The notes beneath the pieces are model-generated. The model did not search any database. It worked only from the letters and a program-made list of their open reading frames with translations, and was not told the DNA's origin. A stretch of 64,000 bases of DNA from an uncultured Oscillospiraceae bacterium (GTDB taxonomy: Bacteria; Bacillota; Clostridia; Oscillospirales; Oscillospiraceae). The stretch lies in the NCBI GenBank assembly GCA_934572465.1, contig CAKTLG010000006.1, positions 1 through 64,000 of the forward strand, written 5' to 3'. Below are positions 26,031 to 34,590 of the stretch, piece by piece. Position 1 is the first letter of the stretch; every line of letters starts with the position of its first letter. The translations under genes and the position numbers were made by a program.

Positions 26031-26914
26031 CATTCCAGCAGGCGCGCCATGTCCTCCGGCAGCGGTGCGGTAAAATGCAGTTCCTGCCCTGTGACCGGCT
26101 GCGTGAACGTAAGCTCGCAGGAGTGCAGCGCGGGGCGGGCGATGAGACCCTTGTCCTCCGTGCCGTAGAGCCAGTCGCCCGCAAGGGGATAGCCGAGGTG
26201 CGCCATGTGGACGCGCAGCTGGTGCGTGCGTCCCGTCTGCGGGCGGAGACGCAGGAGCGTGAAGCGCTCGGTCGTTTGCAGCGTCTCATACTCCGTGACG
26301 CTCGGAAGGCCGTCCGCGCGCACGCAGCGGCGAATGATGGAGCCGTCCGCGCGGCCGATGGGCGCGTCGATCACGCCGCATGGCGGCGCGACCTGTCCCA
26401 CGGCGATGCCGCGGTATTCGCGCCTGAGCGCATCGGAATGCAGCGCACGGGCAAGGCGGTCGTGGACGTAGCCGCTTTTCGCGGCGATGAGCAGCCCTGA
26501 CGTGCCCTTGTCGAGACGGCTGACAAAGTGCGGCACGCTGCCCTCGCCGAGATAGCCCGTCAGCATCGCGGCAAGGCTCGGCGCGCCCGTGCCGTCCGCC
26601 TTCGGGTGCATGGCGATGCCCGCAGGCTTGTTGAGCACCAGCAGGTCCTCGTCCTCATAGACGATATCCGGCGCATTCGCGCCCATGACGCTGAGCGTCT
26701 GGCGCGGCGCGCGCTCATCGAGCGCGACGCTGACCACGTCCCCGGCGCGGACGCACGCGTTGACGTGAACGCTCCGTCCGTTGAGCAGGATCGCGTTCTC
26801 GCGCCATTTGAGACTCTTGAGCAGCGTGTAGGAGATGTGCAGCTCGCCGCGCAGGATGCCCTTGACCATGCGGCCCTCGAGCGCGGGGGGGACGGTGTAG
26901 GTCAGTATGCGCAT
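26030..26914 (-). CDS. RluD/RluA-family pseudouridine synthase
   Basis: A 294-residue RNA pseudouridine synthase. An N-terminal S4-like segment (LLKSLKWRENAILLNGRSV) precedes the catalytic domain with VLNKPAGIAMHP, the active-site Asp in VSRLDKGTSGLLIAAK, and the C-terminal RPQTGRTHQLRVHMAHLG. It likely modifies 23S rRNA or tRNA; the exact uridine cannot be told from sequence. The gene starts at 26914 with GGAGG upstream and is divergent from the glycosyltransferase. Confidence 0.93.
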   Translation of the reverse strand: MRILTYTVPPALEGRMVKGILRGELHISYTLLKSLKWRENAILLNGRSVHVNACVRAGDVVSVALDERAPRQTLSVMGANAPDIVYEDEDLLVLNKPAGIAMHPKADGTGAPSLAAMLTGYLGEGSVPHFVSRLDKGTSGLLIAAKSGYVHDRLARALHSDALRREYRGIAVGQVAPPCGVIDAPIGRADGSIIRRCVRADGLPSVTEYETLQTTERFTLLRLRPQTGRTHQLRVHMAHLGYPLAGDWLYGTEDKGLIARPALHSCELTFTQPVTGQELHFTAPLPEDMARLLE

Positions 26915-26964
26915 GGAGCCTCCTTTCCGCGCCGCAATATAAACGGGCTGTAAAATTCACATAC

Positions 26965-26997
26965 AGTATACCATCTTTTTTCCGAAGATGATATACT
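26965..26997. promoter_or_regulatory. Inverted repeat containing both divergent -10 boxes
   Basis: AGTATACCATCTT (26965-26977) and AAGATGATATACT (26985-26997) are reverse complements with one mismatch. Each arm ends in TATACT or its complement, a good -10 for the outward gene (rluD-like to the left, glycosyltransferase to the right). The -35 sites are weak. It may be either an operator over two promoters or simply back-to-back promoters. Confidence 0.5.
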
Positions 26998-27057
26998 GAA
27001 CTCGAAATTCCGGTGCTGCGCGCCGGAGAAAACTCTGCTTTTCCGGAGGGTAACGCC

Positions 27058-28470
27058 ATGGACAGCAAGACCATCTGCCTTTTGAACGATTCTTTCCCGC
27101 CCGAGATCGACGGCGTGGCCAACGCCGTTTTGAACTACGCGAAAAATATCACCGCGCACGGCTCGCGCGCGGTGGTCGCAGCGCCGGCCATGCCGGGCGC
27201 GGACGACAGCGCCTATCCCTTCCCCGTGCTGCGCTATCCGAGCATCGATACGCGAAAGCTCGTCGGCTATGTAGCGGGTTACCCCTTCTCGCCCGAGGTC
27301 GCGCGCGTGCTGGCGGAGGAAAAGCCGGACGTGCTGCACACGCACTGCCCGATCACCTCGTGCCTGCTGGCGCGCTCGCTGCGCGCGCAGCTGGATGCGC
27401 CGCTCGTGCTGACCTATCACACGAAGTACGACATCGACATCGCCAGAGCGGTGCGCGGCAAGCTTTTGCAGGAGAGCGCCATCCGCGCGCTGGTGCAAAA
27501 CGTCTCGAGCTGCGACGAGGTCTGGGTCGTGAGCCGCGGCGCGGGAGAGGATCTGCGCTCGCTCGGCTACGAGGGGGACTACATCGTGATGGAAAACGGC
27601 GTGGATGTGCCGCGCGGGCGGGTGTCCGACGAGGCCGTCGCCGCAGCGGTGGGCGGGTACGACCTGCCGCATGACGTGCCGGTGTTCCTGTTCGTCGGGC
27701 GGCTGATGTGGTACAAGGGCATCCGCATCATTCTGGATGCGCTGGGCGCGCTGCGGGAGCAAAACGTTGACTTCCGCATGGTGTTTGTCGGCGACGGCGC
27801 GGACGGCGCGGCGATCCGCGCCTATGCGCAGGAGCTGCGGCTGTCCGACCGCTGCTTTTTCACCGGCGCGATCGCTGACCGCGAGGTCATTCGCGCATGG
27901 TATAGCCGCGCCGACCTCTTCCTTTTCCCCTCGACCTTTGACACGAATGGCCTTGTCGTGCGCGAGGCCGCGGCCAGCGGCACGGCGACGGTGATGATCC
28001 GCGGCTCGTGCGCCGCGGAGGGCGTGAGCGATGGGCGCAACGGCTTTTTCATCGAGGAGAACGCCGCGTCGATGGCGGCAAAGCTTGCAGAGCTCTGCCG
28101 CGCGCCGGAGACGATGCGCATCGTCGGCGAAAACGCGCAGCGCGAGCTGTACGTTTCGTGGGAGACGGCGGTGGAGCGCGCGATGGCGCGCTACGAGGTC
28201 GTCGTCGACAACTATCGCAGCGGGAAATATCCCCGTCACGAGCGCTTCGGCGACGGGTTCTTTAAGACGCAGGGAGAGCTGATGGAGCTGCTCGCGGGCG
28301 TTGGAGAATTGCAGGACGAGATCGCGGCGGGACTGGAGCGCGAACGCCGCGAGGCGGAGCAGGGGTTTGCGCGCTCGTGTGCGGAGATGCAGGAGCTGCT
28401 GCGCGGCACGAAGCAGGAGTTTTCCGAGCTTTACCGGACGCTGCTGCAAAAAATGGACCGCTACTTATAA
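27058..28470 (+). CDS. GT4-family glycosyltransferase with C-terminal coiled-coil
   Basis: A 470-residue retaining glycosyltransferase. The N-terminal Rossmann half has CLLNDSFPPEIDGVANAVLN and HTHCPITSC. The C-terminal half has PVFLFVGRLMWYKGIRIIL, the nucleotide-sugar site FLFPSTFDTNGLVVREAAA (EX7E type), and GTATVMIRGSCAAEGV. It resembles the diacylglycerol glucosyl/mannosyl transferases and phosphatidyl-inositol mannosyl transferases of the family, so a glycolipid product is plausible. The last 80 residues are Glu/Arg-rich helix (ELMELLAGVGELQDEIAAGL), perhaps for membrane or partner contact. GGAGGG lies before the ATG at 27058. Confidence 0.87.
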   Translation: MDSKTICLLNDSFPPEIDGVANAVLNYAKNITAHGSRAVVAAPAMPGADDSAYPFPVLRYPSIDTRKLVGYVAGYPFSPEVARVLAEEKPDVLHTHCPITSCLLARSLRAQLDAPLVLTYHTKYDIDIARAVRGKLLQESAIRALVQNVSSCDEVWVVSRGAGEDLRSLGYEGDYIVMENGVDVPRGRVSDEAVAAAVGGYDLPHDVPVFLFVGRLMWYKGIRIILDALGALREQNVDFRMVFVGDGADGAAIRAYAQELRLSDRCFFTGAIADREVIRAWYSRADLFLFPSTFDTNGLVVREAAASGTATVMIRGSCAAEGVSDGRNGFFIEENAASMAAKLAELCRAPETMRIVGENAQRELYVSWETAVERAMARYEVVVDNYRSGKYPRHERFGDGFFKTQGELMELLAGVGELQDEIAAGLERERREAEQGFARSCAEMQELLRGTKQEFSELYRTLLQKMDRYL

Positions 28471-28471
28471 G

Positions 28472-28510
28472 AAAAAAGGACGGCCGAAGATATTCTTCGG
28501 CCGTCTTTTT
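28472..28510 (+). terminator. Bidirectional terminator after the glycosyltransferase
   Basis: GACGGCCGAAGA pairs with TCTTCGGCCGTC across TAT, with As before and TTTTT after. It begins at the glycosyltransferase stop and ends four bases before the leftward small ORF stop. Confidence 0.92.
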
Positions 28511-28513
28511 CGT

Positions 28514-28795
28514 TCAGTCCTCATGCGCCGGCTTGCGCTCGGCAAACCACATATTCCACTGGAAGGTATAGGCTTTGTAAGCCGTCTCATCCGCGCAGAC
28601 AAGGCGCACGCGGGACGGCCGCTCGTGCTCGTAGCCGTAGTCCATAACAGCGCGCAGCACGCGATAGGCGGCCTTCAGATCGCCGTTCGTGCAGGCGAGC
28701 GTAAGGGTGTCGCCCGCTGTAAGCGGCAGCAGCGCCGCGGCGCGGTCGGCAGGGGGGAGGGCGGCGGTGCCGCCGCATACAATTTCAACGGTCAT
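28514..28795 (-). CDS. Uncharacterised 93-residue protein in the purine island
   Basis: A compact soluble alpha/beta protein: TVEIVCGGTAALPPADRAAAL, TAGDTLTLACTNGDLKAAYRV, then SRVRLVCADETAYKAYTFQW. No signal peptide and no cysteine cluster. The late VRLVCADETAYKAY phrase is reminiscent of macro-domain proteins, but the rest is too short to be one. The ATG at 28795 has GAGG nearby and lies eight bases past the stop of the 8-oxoguanine-deaminase-like gene, so the two are probably translated from one message. No function is assigned. Confidence 0.65.
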   Translation of the reverse strand: MTVEIVCGGTAALPPADRAAALLPLTAGDTLTLACTNGDLKAAYRVLRAVMDYGYEHERPSRVRLVCADETAYKAYTFQWNMWFAERKPAHED

Positions 28796-28803
28796 AGTGC
28801 GCC

Positions 28804-30162
28804 TCAGCGGCCAAGATACGCGCGGCACTTGGCCTCGGCCTCGCGCGCGAGTTTTTCCTCGTCGACCGTGACAAGGCGGCCATGCTCGACCGTCACGCGG
28901 CCGTGGACGATGGTGTAGTCGACTGTGCCGCGCACGCCGACGGTGCCGAGCACGCTTTTGGGGTCGAAGAACGAGCCGACCAGCTCGAGGCGGCGCGAGT
29001 CGATCATAAAGAGGTCGCAGCACTTGCCGAGCGCGAGCGAGCCGATATCCTCGCTGCGGCCAAGGAGCTGCGCGCTGCCGCGTGTGGCCATTTTGAGCAC
29101 ATCATAGCCGCTGGGAGCCTTCTTGCTGGCGCTGAGCCGATGCAGCAGAAAAGCGACGCGCAGCTCCTCCATGAGTGACGAACCGTCGTTCGAGGCGGAG
29201 CCATCGACGGCAAGGCCCACCGGCACGCCGAGCGAGAGCATCTCGGGGATGTGTGCAACGCCGGAGGAAAGCTTCATGTTCGAGATCGGGCAGTGGGCAA
29301 CGCCGGTGCCGGTTCTGGCGAGCACGCGCAGCTCCTCGTCGTTGAAGTGGATGCCGTGGGCAAACCAGACGTCGCTGCCCGTCCAGCCAAGGCGCTCCAT
29401 ATACTCGAGCGGACGCACGCCTTCGCGCGCGAGCATGAAGTTTTCCTCATCCTTCGTCTCGCACAGGTGCGTGTGCAGGCGCACGCCGTACTGACGCGCC
29501 AGCGCCGCACTCTCGCGCAGAAGCTCCGCGGACACGGAAAACGGCGAGCAGGGCGCGAGCGCAATGCGGTGCATCGCACCGAACGACCTGTCGTGGTACG
29601 TTTCGATCAGGCGCGCGGAGTCGGCCATGATCTCATCGACCGTCTGTACCACGCTGTCGGGCGGAAGCCCGCCGTCCTTGACGGAAAGATCCATGCTGCC
29701 GCGCGAGGCATACATGCGCGCGCCGATTTCGTCGGCGGCCGCGAACTGCGCGCCGATCAGGTCGCCTGCGCCTGCGGGGAAGACATAGTGATGGTCGAAG
29801 CAGGTCGTGCAGCCGTGCTTCATCAGCTCGCCAAGCCCCGTGAGCGTGGAGAGACGGATGACGTCTTCATCGAGGTTCTTCCAGATCTCATAGAGCGTCT
29901 TGAGCCAGTCAAACAGCTCCATGTTCTGCACCTCCGGCAGATTGCGCGAGAAGATCTGGTAGAGGTGGTGGTGCGTGTTCACAAGCCCCGGATAGCAGAG
30001 CATATGACGCGCGTCGATGGTCCTGTCTGCCGTGTACGGCAGGGTGGGGCCGATGGCGCGGATGAAGCCGTCTTCGGCGTAGAGGTCGACGTTTTCGTAC
30101 ACGGTGTCATTCTCGTCGCACGAGACGAGCGTCCGAATATTCTGGATGAGCAGAGTGGACAT
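28804..30162 (-). CDS. 8-oxoguanine deaminase-like amidohydrolase (COG0402)
   Basis: A 452-residue metal-dependent deaminase. Metal and substrate signatures: VNTHHHLYQIFSRNLP (the HxH strand with an extra His, as in 8-oxoguanine deaminases), HTHLCETKDEENF, HGIHFNDEEL, AHCPISNMKL and the metal Asp in VDGSASND. Expected chemistry is hydrolytic deamination of an oxidised or oxo-purine such as 8-oxoguanine to urate. Triazine and guanine deaminases are nearest alternatives. The start at 30162 has AAAGGAG before it. Urate as product would feed directly into the neighbouring ygfK/ssnA-type genes. It is followed by the small ORF and preceded by a repeat-filled gap. Confidence 0.78.
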   Translation of the reverse strand: MSTLLIQNIRTLVSCDENDTVYENVDLYAEDGFIRAIGPTLPYTADRTIDARHMLCYPGLVNTHHHLYQIFSRNLPEVQNMELFDWLKTLYEIWKNLDEDVIRLSTLTGLGELMKHGCTTCFDHHYVFPAGAGDLIGAQFAAADEIGARMYASRGSMDLSVKDGGLPPDSVVQTVDEIMADSARLIETYHDRSFGAMHRIALAPCSPFSVSAELLRESAALARQYGVRLHTHLCETKDEENFMLAREGVRPLEYMERLGWTGSDVWFAHGIHFNDEELRVLARTGTGVAHCPISNMKLSSGVAHIPEMLSLGVPVGLAVDGSASNDGSSLMEELRVAFLLHRLSASKKAPSGYDVLKMATRGSAQLLGRSEDIGSLALGKCCDLFMIDSRRLELVGSFFDPKSVLGTVGVRGTVDYTIVHGRVTVEHGRLVTVDEEKLAREAEAKCRAYLGR

Positions 30163-30199
30163 AATAGTCTCCTTTCCGGTAAAGGGCACGCTGCCGTTT

Positions 30200-30640
30200 G
30201 CGCGTCATTTTGCGCCGCGCACAGTGCAAATGATTTTGCCGCGACAGAAGGTGAATTGCCGCAAAGCGGCAAGAGATGCCGCTCTGGGGCGTGCGCGTGG
30301 CAAAAGCGTCGCAGACTTTGCCGCCGCGCACTCCGATTGCGCCGCGCACGGCGCAATTATTTTCAATTGTTTTTTGCCGTGACAGAAGGTGAATTGCCGC
30401 AAAGCGGCAAGAGATACCGCCCTGGGGCGTGCGCGTGGCAAAAAGCGTCGCAGACTTTGCCGCCGCGCACGGCGGCAAATAAATTGAGATCCGTCGCGAA
30501 GGACGACATGCGCTTCGATTGCGCCGCGCACGGCGCAATTACTTTCAATTGTTTTTTTGCCGCGACACGTGCGTGGCAAAAAACACTTTGCGCGGAGCGA
30601 GCGTGCGCGCCTGTGGCGCGTGCGCAGAGCGGAGTGTGAG
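30200..30640. repeat. Imperfect tandem and palindromic repeat block
   Basis: No gene is visible. Two related units start at 30234 and 30372 (TTTTGCCGCGACAGAAGG and TTTTGCCGTGACAGAAGG), a 138-base period, and share about 95 further bases nearly unchanged. A third start occurs near 30554. Palindromes with a GCCGCGCACGGC core lie at 30336-30357, 30456-30479 and 30518-30539, with different but complementary flanks. A 12-bp hairpin at 30553-30583 and the CACTT.GCGGAGCG module match the copy after tepA at 8.5 kb. Confidence 0.85.
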
Positions 30641-30645
30641 CCTAC

Positions 30646-30680
30646 TCAAAAACGGCAACCAATTCGGTTGCCGTTTTTGA
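30646..30680 (-). terminator. Terminator of the ABC transporter operon (bidirectional)
   Basis: TCAAAAACGGCAACC pairs with GGTTGCCGTTTTTGA over 15 bp across AATTC. It lies five bases past the last permease stop. Confidence 0.93.
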
Positions 30681-30685
30681 AAGCG

Positions 30686-31678
30686 TTAGCGCTCTTCGCG
30701 GAAGTAGTTCAGGCCCAGCGAGGCGGGCGGCTGCTTCTCCTTGTTGTTGCGCGTGCTGGAGATGATCAGCACGATGACCGTGACCACATAGGGCAGGATC
30801 TTGTAGAGCTGCGTGGGGATGAACGCGACCACCAGACGCAGATACAGGATCATCAGCGCGCCGAAGAGCACGCTGCCCCAGATGGCGCTGAGCGGACGCC
30901 ACAGGCAGAAGATGACCAGCGCGACGGCCAGCCAGCCTACACCGGACAGACCCTCGTGGTTCCAAACGCCGCCCGCGATGGTCATGATGTAGACCATGCC
31001 GCCGATGGCGCTCACGCCGCCGCCGATGATGGTGGCGAGGTACTTATACTTCGTAACATTGATGCCGGCCGCGTCGGCAGTGGCGGGGCTTTCGCCCACG
31101 CTGCGCAGATACAGGCCGCTGCGGGTCTTGTTCAGGTAATAGAACAGGCCCACGGCGCAGAGCACCGAAAGATAGAAGAAAAAGCTGTTGCCGAAGAGGA
31201 TGCCGCCGATATAGGGAATGTTCTGCAGCCCCTTGGGGAACGGAGAGTTCTGGAAGTAGCCCTTGAGCATATTGCTCACGGAGATGTAGCCGTTCTCGCT
31301 CACACGCATATACTCGCCAATGAACTGGCCGACGCCGGTGCCGAAGATCGAGAGCGCAAGGCCCGTGACGTTCTGGTTGGCGCGCAGCGAGATCGTCAGG
31401 AAGCTGAAGATCAGCGAGGCGAGCGCGCCGGCAAGGAACGCGCAGAGGATGCCGATGAGGATAGCAAGGTAGCCGTTGGGCGCGGAGGCGAACTTCTCGT
31501 AGTAGTACACGCCGCCGAGGCCCATCGCGCCGCCCATGAACATGATACCCTCAACGCCGAGGTTGAGGTTGCCGGATTTCTCCGTCAGGATCTCGCCGAG
31601 CGTACCGAACAGCAGCGGTGTGCCGTAGGTGATGGCGGCGATGATGAGGGTGATGAAAAGCGTTGCAAAGTTAGCCAT
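30686..31678 (-). CDS. Nucleoside-type ABC transporter permease (NupQ/YufQ-like)
   Basis: A 330-residue integral membrane protein with about ten hydrophobic helices. It begins FITLIIAAITYGTPLLFGTLGE and has EKSGNLNLGVEGIMFMGG, the conserved block of the second permease in BMP-dependent nucleoside importers, plus the coupling-loop region VGESPATADAAGINV. It pairs with the permease upstream to form the channel. Its ATG overlaps the previous stop by one base. Terminator follows immediately. Confidence 0.9.
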   Translation of the reverse strand: MANFATLFITLIIAAITYGTPLLFGTLGEILTEKSGNLNLGVEGIMFMGGAMGLGGVYYYEKFASAPNGYLAILIGILCAFLAGALASLIFSFLTISLRANQNVTGLALSIFGTGVGQFIGEYMRVSENGYISVSNMLKGYFQNSPFPKGLQNIPYIGGILFGNSFFFYLSVLCAVGLFYYLNKTRSGLYLRSVGESPATADAAGINVTKYKYLATIIGGGVSAIGGMVYIMTIAGGVWNHEGLSGVGWLAVALVIFCLWRPLSAIWGSVLFGALMILYLRLVVAFIPTQLYKILPYVVTVIVLIISSTRNNKEKQPPASLGLNYFREER

Positions 31679-32781
31679 TACTTAGCCGCCTCCTTTTCAG
31701 TTTTCGACGAGCGGAAGATCAGCCGGTAGTTGATGAAGAATTCGCAGCCGAGCATGCAGAACAGCAGGATGCCGGTGATGATATCGGAGATGGAGGCCGG
31801 CACGGCAAGGCGCGTCTGGAGCGTTTCGGCGCCCTTGGAGATGACCGCGAGCATCATGGAGATGACGATCATCGCAAACGCGTTGAGCTGGCTGAGCCAG
31901 GCGACCGTGATGGACGTGAAGCCCACGCCCGCAGCCACGCCGTCATAGAGCGTAGTGTTCGCGCCGGAGGCGACGATGAAGCCGACCAGACCGGAGATCG
32001 CGCCGGAGAGGAACATCGTGCGCATCATCACGTGACCGACGTTCATGCCCGCATAGCGCGCGGTGTTGATGGAGTCGCCGATGACGGCGATCTCATAGCC
32101 GTGCTTGGTGTGGTTCATGTAAACGTGCATGAACACGACGAGGATCAGCACGATGATCCAGCCGCAATGGACGCCAAGCACCTTGGGGAGCGTCGCGGCA
32201 GCGTCGAACTGCGGGATGATCTGCGAGCCGGGACGGCCTTCCCACGGGCCGCCCTGGAGCCAGCGCACCACGCCGATGATGATGTAGTTCATCATCAGGG
32301 TAAAGAGCGTCTCGTTGGTGTTCCATCTGGCCTTGAAAAACGCGGGGATCAGCGCCCAGATGCCGCCGGCGACCGCGCCGGACAGGCCCATGATGATGAG
32401 CAGCAGCGCCGACGGGACCTTGCCGACCCAGTAGAGCGCAAAGTAGCTCGCGGCGATGGCGCCCGCGGTGATCTGGCCCTCGGCGCCGATGTTCCAGAAG
32501 CGCATCTTGAAGCACGGGGCGATGGCCAGCGCGCAGCCCAGCAGCGGGACGGCAAGCTTGACGGTCTGGCGGATGGCGGTCTTTTTACCGAGCGCGCCGG
32601 TGATGATGGTGGCGTAGCCCGTGATGGGGGACGCGCCGTCGGGCAGGGCGATCATCATGACGAGACCGCCGAGGATCAGCGCCACGAGGATGGAGGCAAG
32701 GCGGATGCACCAGACCTTCCACGGCTCCATCATGTCGCGCTTGGCGAGACGGATCAGGGGTACCTTGTTCTCGTTATGCAT
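31678..32781 (-). CDS. Nucleoside-type ABC transporter permease (NupP/YufP-like)
   Basis: A 367-residue membrane permease with an N-terminal cytoplasmic segment, then roughly ten helices (VALILGGLVMMIALPDG, IGAEGQITAGAIAA). FWNIGAEGQ is the counterpart of the NLGVEG block in the partner subunit, and YEIAVIGDSINTARYAGM is the coupling loop. Its start overlaps the ATPase stop by eight bases, with GGAGGAGG upstream. Family members import guanosine and other purine nucleosides, which suits the island. Confidence 0.9.
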   Translation of the reverse strand: MHNENKVPLIRLAKRDMMEPWKVWCIRLASILVALILGGLVMMIALPDGASPITGYATIITGALGKKTAIRQTVKLAVPLLGCALAIAPCFKMRFWNIGAEGQITAGAIAASYFALYWVGKVPSALLLIIMGLSGAVAGGIWALIPAFFKARWNTNETLFTLMMNYIIIGVVRWLQGGPWEGRPGSQIIPQFDAAATLPKVLGVHCGWIIVLILVVFMHVYMNHTKHGYEIAVIGDSINTARYAGMNVGHVMMRTMFLSGAISGLVGFIVASGANTTLYDGVAAGVGFTSITVAWLSQLNAFAMIVISMMLAVISKGAETLQTRLAVPASISDIITGILLFCMLGCEFFINYRLIFRSSKTEKEAAK

Positions 32782-34321
32782 GGACTGCCTCCTCCTTTCC
32801 GCCGCCGATGCGGGTCATCATCAGGCCGATCTCCTCCTTGGTGGTGGTGCGGGCATCGACGATGCCGCTGACCTTGCCGCCGCAGAGCACGAGGATGCGG
32901 TCGCACAGCTCGAGCAGCACGTCCAGATCCTCGCCGACGAAGATGACGGCAACGCCCTTCATCTTCTGCCCGGTCATGAGGTTGTAGATGGTGTAAGAGG
33001 TGTTGATGTCAAGGCCGCGCACGGCGTAGGCGGACATCAGCACGTTCGGAGAGGACGCGATCTCGCGTCCGACGAGCACCTTCTGCACGTTGCCGCCGGA
33101 CATCCGGCGCACGGGGAACTCGGTGCTGGGCGTTACGACCTCGAGCTCCTTCCAGATGCTCATGGCCAGCTCGTTGGGGTCCTTGCGGTTGACGAACACA
33201 CCCTTGCCCTTTTTCCACGAGCGGAGCATCATGTTGCCCGTCATGCCCATCGAGCCGACAAGGCCCATGCCAAGGCGGTCCTCCGGCACGAACGCGAGCG
33301 CGACGCCGGATTTTTTGATCTGCATCGGCGTTTTGCCGACCAGCTCGGATTCGGGCGCGCCCTCGGGCGTGTAGCGGATGCTGCCGCCCTCGGCCACGGG
33401 ATAAAGGCCCGCGATGGATTCGAGCAGCTCGCGCTGGCCGCTGCCCGCGATGCCCGCGACGCCGAGGATCTCGCCGCCCATGGCGGTGAACGAGACGTGG
33501 TCGAGGCGGGCGACGCCTTCGGCATCGTAGCACGTGACGTCCTTGAGCGTCAGGCGCGGGACGGGGTTTTCATAGCGCGGGCGGTCGATGTTCAGCGTGA
33601 CCGCGTGGCCGACCATCATGTCGGTCAGCGCCTGAGGGTTGGTCTCGGCGGTGTTGACGGTGCCGATGTACTGTCCCTTGCGCAGCACCGCGACCTTGTC
33701 CGAAAGGGACATGACCTCGTGCAGCTTGTGGGTGATGATGACGATGGCCTTGCCGTCGGCGCGCATGTTGCGCAGCACGTTGAAGAGCTTTTCCGTTTCC
33801 TGCGGGGTCAGAACGGCGGTCGGCTCGTCGAGGATCAGGATGTCCGCGCCGCGGTAGAGCACCTTGACGATCTCCACCGTCTGCTTCTGCGAGACGGACA
33901 TGTCGTAGATCTTCTTCGTGGGGTCGATATCGAAGCCGTAGCGGTCGCAGATCTCCTTGACCTTTGCGTTGGCGGCCTTGATGTCCAGCTTGCCCGACTC
34001 GTCGCGGCCGAGAACAATGTTCTCCGCCGCGGTGAACACGTCAACGAGCTTGTAGTGCTGGTGGATCATGCCGATGTGGTTGTCGAAGGCGTCCTTCGGG
34101 GAGCGGATGGAGGTGAGCACGCCGTTGACATAGATCTCGCCCTCATCGGGGAAGTAAATGCCGGCGAGCATGTTCATCAGCGTGGTCTTACCGCTGCCGT
34201 TTTCTCCCAGCAGGGAGAGGATCTCGCCGCGGTTGATGGTCAGGTCGATGCTGTCGTTGGCAACGACCTTGCCAAAGCGCTTGGTAATGTGTCTCAGTTC
34301 GATTGCACATGCGTTGTCCAA
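32774..34321 (-). CDS. Nucleoside-type ABC transporter ATPase, two nucleotide-binding domains
   Basis: A 515-residue protein with tandem ABC domains (NupO/YufO-like). The first is complete: SLLGENGSGKTTLMNML (Walker A), MSVSQKQTVEIVKVL (signature-like), ADILILDEPTAVLTPQE (Walker B) and THKLHEV. The second is divergent: GVAGIAGSGQRELLE, RRMSGGNVQKVLVGREI and a Walker B reading LMSAYAVRGLDINT in which the usual catalytic Glu is missing, as in many second domains of this family. The TTG at 34321 is preferred because AAAGGATG lies nine bases before it; the GTG at 34357 has no clear site. A promoter lies upstream. Confidence 0.9.
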   Translation of the reverse strand: MDNACAIELRHITKRFGKVVANDSIDLTINRGEILSLLGENGSGKTTLMNMLAGIYFPDEGEIYVNGVLTSIRSPKDAFDNHIGMIHQHYKLVDVFTAAENIVLGRDESGKLDIKAANAKVKEICDRYGFDIDPTKKIYDMSVSQKQTVEIVKVLYRGADILILDEPTAVLTPQETEKLFNVLRNMRADGKAIVIITHKLHEVMSLSDKVAVLRKGQYIGTVNTAETNPQALTDMMVGHAVTLNIDRPRYENPVPRLTLKDVTCYDAEGVARLDHVSFTAMGGEILGVAGIAGSGQRELLESIAGLYPVAEGGSIRYTPEGAPESELVGKTPMQIKKSGVALAFVPEDRLGMGLVGSMGMTGNMMLRSWKKGKGVFVNRKDPNELAMSIWKELEVVTPSTEFPVRRMSGGNVQKVLVGREIASSPNVLMSAYAVRGLDINTSYTIYNLMTGQKMKGVAVIFVGEDLDVLLELCDRILVLCGGKVSGIVDARTTTKEEIGLMMTRIGGGKEEAVHA

Positions 34322-34409
34322 GGTTCTGTCATCCTTTCTGTCTAAGGCTGCAGCCACCTTACCGGAGGGAACGAGGGAAGCTCCGATAAATGCTGATTAT
34401 TCAATACCT

Positions 34410-34438
34410 ATATTAACATAATCGAGCCATGATGTAAA
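34410..34438 (-). promoter_or_regulatory. Internal promoter before the ABC ATPase-permease genes
   Basis: On the minus strand TTTACA (34433-34438), 17-base spacer, TAATAT (34410-34415). It lies between the solute-binding-protein terminator and the ATPase start. Confidence 0.7.
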
Positions 34439-34535
34439 TGAAAAAGCTATCGGCGAATCCATCAAAAGTGGGTGCAAAAAAATGGGAAAATCAACAAAAA
34501 GTTTGATGACCTTACTTTTTTTCAGGGGAAGACGC

Positions 34536-34567
34536 AAAAAAGGAGAGCTGCCCGCAGGCAGCTCTCC
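34536..34567 (-). terminator. Terminator between binding-protein gene and ATPase gene
   Basis: On the minus strand GGAGAGCTGCC, four-base loop, GGCAGCTCTCC and TTTTTT. It lies 24 bases past the binding-protein stop. Partial read-through would give more binding protein than transporter. Confidence 0.9.
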
Positions 34568-34590
34568 GATGGGATGTACAAAGCGTTGAC

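Noticed and set aside
30107..30579. Several leftward frames across the repeat block
   Set aside because: They repeat the same peptide with each DNA repeat, have no ribosome site and no family; the DNA is a repeat array.
30200..30640. CRISPR array
   Set aside because: Only two to three long units of about 138 bases with conserved interiors; no short repeats with unique spacers and no cas genes.
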